Source: Actinobacteria bacterium 13_1_40CM_66_12 (GTDB lineage Bacteria > Chloroflexota > Dormibacteria > Dormibacterales > Dormibacteraceae). Taken from it: 9,513 bases of DNA. This document shows, one piece after another, positions 6,935-9,513 of the stretch (position 1 is the first letter of the stretch; each line of letters starts with the position of its first letter). The stretch is from NCBI GenBank assembly GCA_001917895.1, contig MNEW01000080.1:1-9513 (forward strand). The letters are read 5' to 3'. The notes beneath the pieces are model-generated. The model was not told the DNA's origin. It saw only the letters and a list, made by a program, of their open reading frames with translations, and ran no database searches. A program made the position numbers and the translations under genes.

Positions 6935-7425
6935 CGACAACAAGGGTCGGCGGCCGGCGGGTGTGGCTTCGGCTCCTCCAGCCAGGCGACGCCGATCTCA
7001 TCAGCCGCTTCTTCTGGAGGTTGTCCAAGGAGACCGTCTATCGCCGCTTCTTTTCGCCGATCACGCTGCCAAACGAACCGCTGCTCAAAAAGTTGGTCGA
7101 CGTGGATCACTGCGACCGCGAGGCGCTGATCGCGCTGGACGACCAGGGGATCGTGGGAGTGGCGAGGTACGGGACCGGCATTGGCGGGAGCCATGACGTC
7201 GCGGTTGTCGTGGCGGATGATTGGCAGGGCCAGGGTCTCGGCGGCCTGTTGATCAGGCGCCTCGGGCATATCGCGCGAATGCGGGGCATCGCGAGCTTCC
7301 ACGCCACGATGCTTGGCGACAATGCTCGCGCGCAGTCGTTGGTGCGCGGGCTCTCGCCGCGCGCGACGATGCGCTTCGAATCGGGCTACGTCGAGGCCGA
7401 CATCCCGCTTCGACCCACCGCCTGA
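6931..7425 (+). CDS. GNAT-family N-acetyltransferase, like the acetyltransferase domain of PatZ-type protein lysine acetylases
   Basis: 164 residues. It transfers an acyl group from acyl-CoA to an amine. The acetyl-CoA loop is WQGQGLGGLL (Q99-G104), preceded by the strand DVAVVVADD and followed by IARMRGI. The N-terminal part, LRLLQPGDADLISRFFWRLSKETVYRRFFSP, closely resembles the GNAT domain fused to ADP-forming acyl-CoA synthetase in PatZ/Pat enzymes, but here it stands alone. The start is the ATG at 6931 because it overlaps the thioesterase stop (ATGA) and the GNAT fold begins there; the open frame continues upstream to 6469 but only as a shadow of the thioesterase. A protein-lysine or small-molecule substrate cannot be distinguished. 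Its last 40 bp overlap the 3' end of the convergent oxidoreductase gene. Confidence 0.87.
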   Translation: MTTTRVGGRRVWLRLLQPGDADLISRFFWRLSKETVYRRFFSPITLPNEPLLKKLVDVDHCDREALIALDDQGIVGVARYGTGIGGSHDVAVVVADDWQGQGLGGLLIRRLGHIARMRGIASFHATMLGDNARAQSLVRGLSPRATMRFESGYVEADIPLRPTA

Positions 7426-8315
7426 GCAGCCTCACGGATGCGGTCGAGGACGCTCATATTCGCGATCGAGTCGCTGACCGGAACGCTTGCCGGCCGGCCC
7501 TCGATGATGCTGCCGGCGAACGATTCGACCATGAGCTGGTAAGGGTCTTCGGGATCTCGCCACGCGGAGAACGGAAGGTCCAGGCGCTGCGTCCCGGACT
7601 GCTGCACGACCAGCAGCCCCTGTTCCTCCGGCGACTCGAAGCTCGCCCATAGGGATGCTGTCGCTCCCTCATGGAAATGAAGAAGCGCTGACACCGTCAT
7701 GTCGACCGCCCTCGAGGTGTCGTTGCTGAAGCTCGCGAAGACCTCGTCCGGCTCGCCCAGGATCCAGCGCGACACGTTGACCGTGTAGCAGCCGACGTCG
7801 AAAAGAGCGCCGCCCCCGAGCGATGCCTTCAGCCGGTAGTCGCCCGGTTTGTCGAGTCGAAACCCGAAGCGTGAATGAACGAAGAGCGGATCGCGCACGC
7901 CCTCGACGAAGGCGCGTGCACGCGGATGGAAGCGATACATGAAGGCCTCCATCAGAAGTAGCTGTGCGCTCTCGGCGGCGGCGGCCATCTCCGCCGCCTC
8001 CGTCGCGTTCATGGCCAGCGGCTTCTCACACAGCACGTGCTTGCCCGCGGTAAGTGCGCGCAGCGTCCATTCGCGATGGAGCGAGTTGATCAGCGGGATG
8101 TAGACGGCGTCCACGTCGCCGTCTTCGAGCACGGCTTCATACGAGGCCGCGACTCGGGTGAAGGAGTGGCGAGCGGCAAGCTCATGCGCACGTACGGGGT
8201 CGCGGCTTGCGATCGAAACCAGCCGGCCGTTGTTCGACGCTTCGATGGCGGGAATGACGGCGCGAGCGGCGATCCCCGCCGCGCCGAGGATCCCCCACCC
8301 GATGCGCTCGGCTAT
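7386..8315 (-). CDS. Gfo/Idh/MocA-family oxidoreductase with a probable non-canonical AUA start
   Basis: An NAD(P)-dependent sugar or polyol dehydrogenase of about 309 residues. The Rossmann start reads ERIGWGILGAAGIAARAVIP (residues 3-22 with the start at 8315), then SIASRDPVRA, DAVYIPLINSLH and GKHVLCEKPLAM, with catalytic-site K98 in EKP. The C-terminal domain has LMEAFMYRFHP and GGGALFDVGCYTVN (D173, Y177), the variant of the glucose-fructose oxidoreductase/dihydrodiol dehydrogenase branch. In this frame a stop lies at 8321-8319 and no ATG, GTG or TTG follows until GTG at 8132, which would remove the whole nucleotide-binding motif. ATA at 8315 is where an ATG would be expected (MAERIGWGILGAAG) and has GAGG 7 nt upstream. 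It overlaps the stop of the upstream fusion gene, so the two are coupled. The 3' end overlaps the convergent GNAT gene by 40 bp. Confidence 0.85.
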   Translation of the reverse strand: MAERIGWGILGAAGIAARAVIPAIEASNNGRLVSIASRDPVRAHELAARHSFTRVAASYEAVLEDGDVDAVYIPLINSLHREWTLRALTAGKHVLCEKPLAMNATEAAEMAAAAESAQLLLMEAFMYRFHPRARAFVEGVRDPLFVHSRFGFRLDKPGDYRLKASLGGGALFDVGCYTVNVSRWILGEPDEVFASFSNDTSRAVDMTVSALLHFHEGATASLWASFESPEEQGLLVVQQSGTQRLDLPFSAWRDPEDPYQLMVESFAGSIIEGRPASVPVSDSIANMSVLDRIREAAQAVGRSGMSAST

Positions 8316-9511
8316 ATGTCAGCCTCGAGCTGAGCGCCGCCGCGCGCGATGGAGCGAACCGCCGCCTCCATGACCGCCACCGTCCGCCTTGCCTCGGCTG
8401 GAGTCACCGCCAGCGCCTCATCCCAGGCCATGTGGTCGGCGAGGTTGCGGTAGAACCCGTTCGCGTCTCGAGCCGGAAGGGCGATGAGCTCCTCGTGCGA
8501 GCCACCGCTTTCGGCAGGCCGGAGCACTTTCACCCGAGCCGGGAAGTCCGCGGCTACCGGCTCGTCGCGCCACTCGCCGACGACCGCTCCACGCGTGCCG
8601 AGCACGTACCACTTCGGTTTCACCGCGCTGGCGATGTCCGACTGCAGAAAGCTCGCCTCGGCTCCGTTGGCGAACGTGAGGTCCACGCGCACCTGGTCGG
8701 AGTTGGTGACGTCGTGCCACACCCGCTTGTGTGCATGCGCCGAAACCGTCTTTACCGCATCAGGGAAGAGCTGAAGGATCCAGTCGAAGTAATGCGAGCC
8801 CCAGTCATAGATCGTGCCCCCGGAGACGGGCTCGTGGCTGTGCCAGAAACCGCACGGGTGCGAGTAGCCGCCGATGAAAGACTCCATGTAGAACGGCTCG
8901 CCGATTCCGCCCGAGCGGACCACGTCGCGCAGCGCAACGAAATCGGGATCCCACCGCCGGCTCTGGTACACGGTCAGCAGACGGCCGCGGGCGGCCGCCT
9001 CGTCGGTCATGCGGTCGACCTCGTCGACGCGCAGCGCAAAGGGCTTCTCACAAACGACGTGCTTGCCGGCAGCCAGAGCAGCGAGCACTGACTCCGCATG
9101 TGCAACTGGTGGGGTGCCGACCACGACCATGCCGACGTCAGGGTCGTCGAACATGTCAGCGGCCGCCGCGTGCACCGGGACGCTCCATTCGCGTGCGGCA
9201 AGGTCCCGGCGTGCCGGCGAGATGTCGCATACCCCGGCCAGCTGGAGGCCGGCAACCTCGGCGATCGATGCCGCGTGGTCGCGGGCGATAGCACCGTATC
9301 CAATCAACCCGACGCCGACCGGCGCAGGCGGCCTATGCCCAGCCGCATACATGAGCGCTCGATGCACGAGCCTCTGAAACGCGATGTCTCCATAAGTGGC
9401 GGCCGCGCTCCCGAGCCCGATGTTGATGAAGGTGCCTTCCCCGAACTCCCTCTCATAGGCGACGACCTGCTCGGTGAAATGCCAGCTGGTGCGGATCAGG
9501 ACTGACGAGTC
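8312..9511 (-). CDS. ThuA-like domain fused to Gfo/Idh/MocA oxidoreductase, 5'-truncated by the window edge
   Basis: The frame is open from the right edge to the TAG at 8314-8312, giving 399 visible residues. Residues 1-58 (SVLIRTSWHFTEQVVAYERE, then GTFINIGLGSAAATYG and FQRLVHRALMYAAG) match the C-terminal strand-helix end of ThuA/trehalose-utilization domains. After a short proline linker (HRPPAP) the Rossmann fold begins: GVGLIGYGAIA (66-76), GVCDISP, GTPPVAHAESV, then VVCEKPFAL with K156 and GGTIYDWGSHYFDW with D236 and H240, the canonical catalytic pair of the family. In-frame GTG (9367) and ATG (9352) lie inside the ThuA motif, so a separate start there would produce only a ragged N-terminus; no stop separates the domains. 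In rhizobia ThuA and ThuB (an oxidoreductase of this family) act together on trehalose-like disaccharides through 3-keto derivatives. The substrate here is unknown. It is followed by the second oxidoreductase. Confidence 0.85.
   Translation of the reverse strand, partial: DSSVLIRTSWHFTEQVVAYEREFGEGTFINIGLGSAAATYGDIAFQRLVHRALMYAAGHRPPAPVGVGLIGYGAIARDHAASIAEVAGLQLAGVCDISPARRDLAAREWSVPVHAAAADMFDDPDVGMVVVGTPPVAHAESVLAALAAGKHVVCEKPFALRVDEVDRMTDEAAARGRLLTVYQSRRWDPDFVALRDVVRSGGIGEPFYMESFIGGYSHPCGFWHSHEPVSGGTIYDWGSHYFDWILQLFPDAVKTVSAHAHKRVWHDVTNSDQVRVDLTFANGAEASFLQSDIASAVKPKWYVLGTRGAVVGEWRDEPVAADFPARVKVLRPAESGGSHEELIALPARDANGFYRNLADHMAWDEALAVTPAEARRTVAVMEAAVRSIARGGAQLEADI
8323..8326 (-). promoter_or_regulatory. 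Shine-Dalgarno supporting the ATA start at 8315
   Basis: On the minus strand GAGG (8326 to 8323) is followed by 7 nt and then ATA at 8315-8313. It lies inside the 3' end of the upstream fusion gene, the usual place for a coupled ribosome site. Its good spacing is the main evidence that initiation occurs at this ATA rather than at the internal GTG at 8132. Confidence 0.45.
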
Positions 9512-9513
9512 GG

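Noticed and set aside
1..9513. tRNA, rRNA, CRISPR array, insertion sequence or attachment site
   Set aside because: No tandem repeat-spacer pattern, no transposase, no tRNA-like cloverleaf seen by eye; nearly every base is covered by the listed genes.

Overview
The window is GC-rich, tightly packed bacterial DNA with seven protein genes and no RNA genes, insertion sequences or CRISPR. GC content, frequent stop/start overlaps, an HxlR regulator carrying a cysteine cluster and the mix of families suggest a soil-type high-GC lineage (Actinomycetota, Chloroflexota or Dormibacterota-like). That placement is inference; no rRNA or other marker is present to confirm it.

Layout: (1) 2-3769 (+) is the 3' four-fifths of gltB, the glutamate synthase large subunit, cut by the left edge. 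It carries an unexpected in-frame segment containing a perfect 13-bp inverted repeat. No gltD follows. (2) 3787-4458 (+) is a less GC-rich gene that looks like a DinB-like helical domain joined to a C-terminal TPR 'end-of-group' motif. It converges on (3) an HxlR-family regulator (4455-4943, -), and the two stop codons share the palindrome CTAG. (4) A 79-bp divergent spacer holds a 6-5-6 inverted repeat over the apparent promoter of (5) a compact + strand unit: a DHA2-type MFS exporter (5023-6423), a PaaI-type hotdog thioesterase (6428-6934) and a GNAT acetyltransferase (6931-7425). (6) On the minus strand, entering from the right edge, is a ThuA-like C-terminus fused in frame to a Gfo/Idh/MocA oxidoreductase (8312-9511). 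A second Gfo/Idh/MocA oxidoreductase follows (7386-8315). It seems to lack an ATG/GTG/TTG start, and its 3' end overlaps the GNAT gene by 40 bp.

Working together: the HxlR protein probably represses the exporter-thioesterase-acetyltransferase unit and responds to a reactive or toxic small molecule. The oxidoreductase pair with the ThuA domain looks like part of a sugar or glycoside catabolic operon in which sugars are oxidised to keto derivatives, as proposed for rhizobial ThuA/ThuB. gltB is core nitrogen metabolism. The most unusual items are the palindromic insert in gltB, the ThuA-oxidoreductase fusion and the probable AUA start codon.
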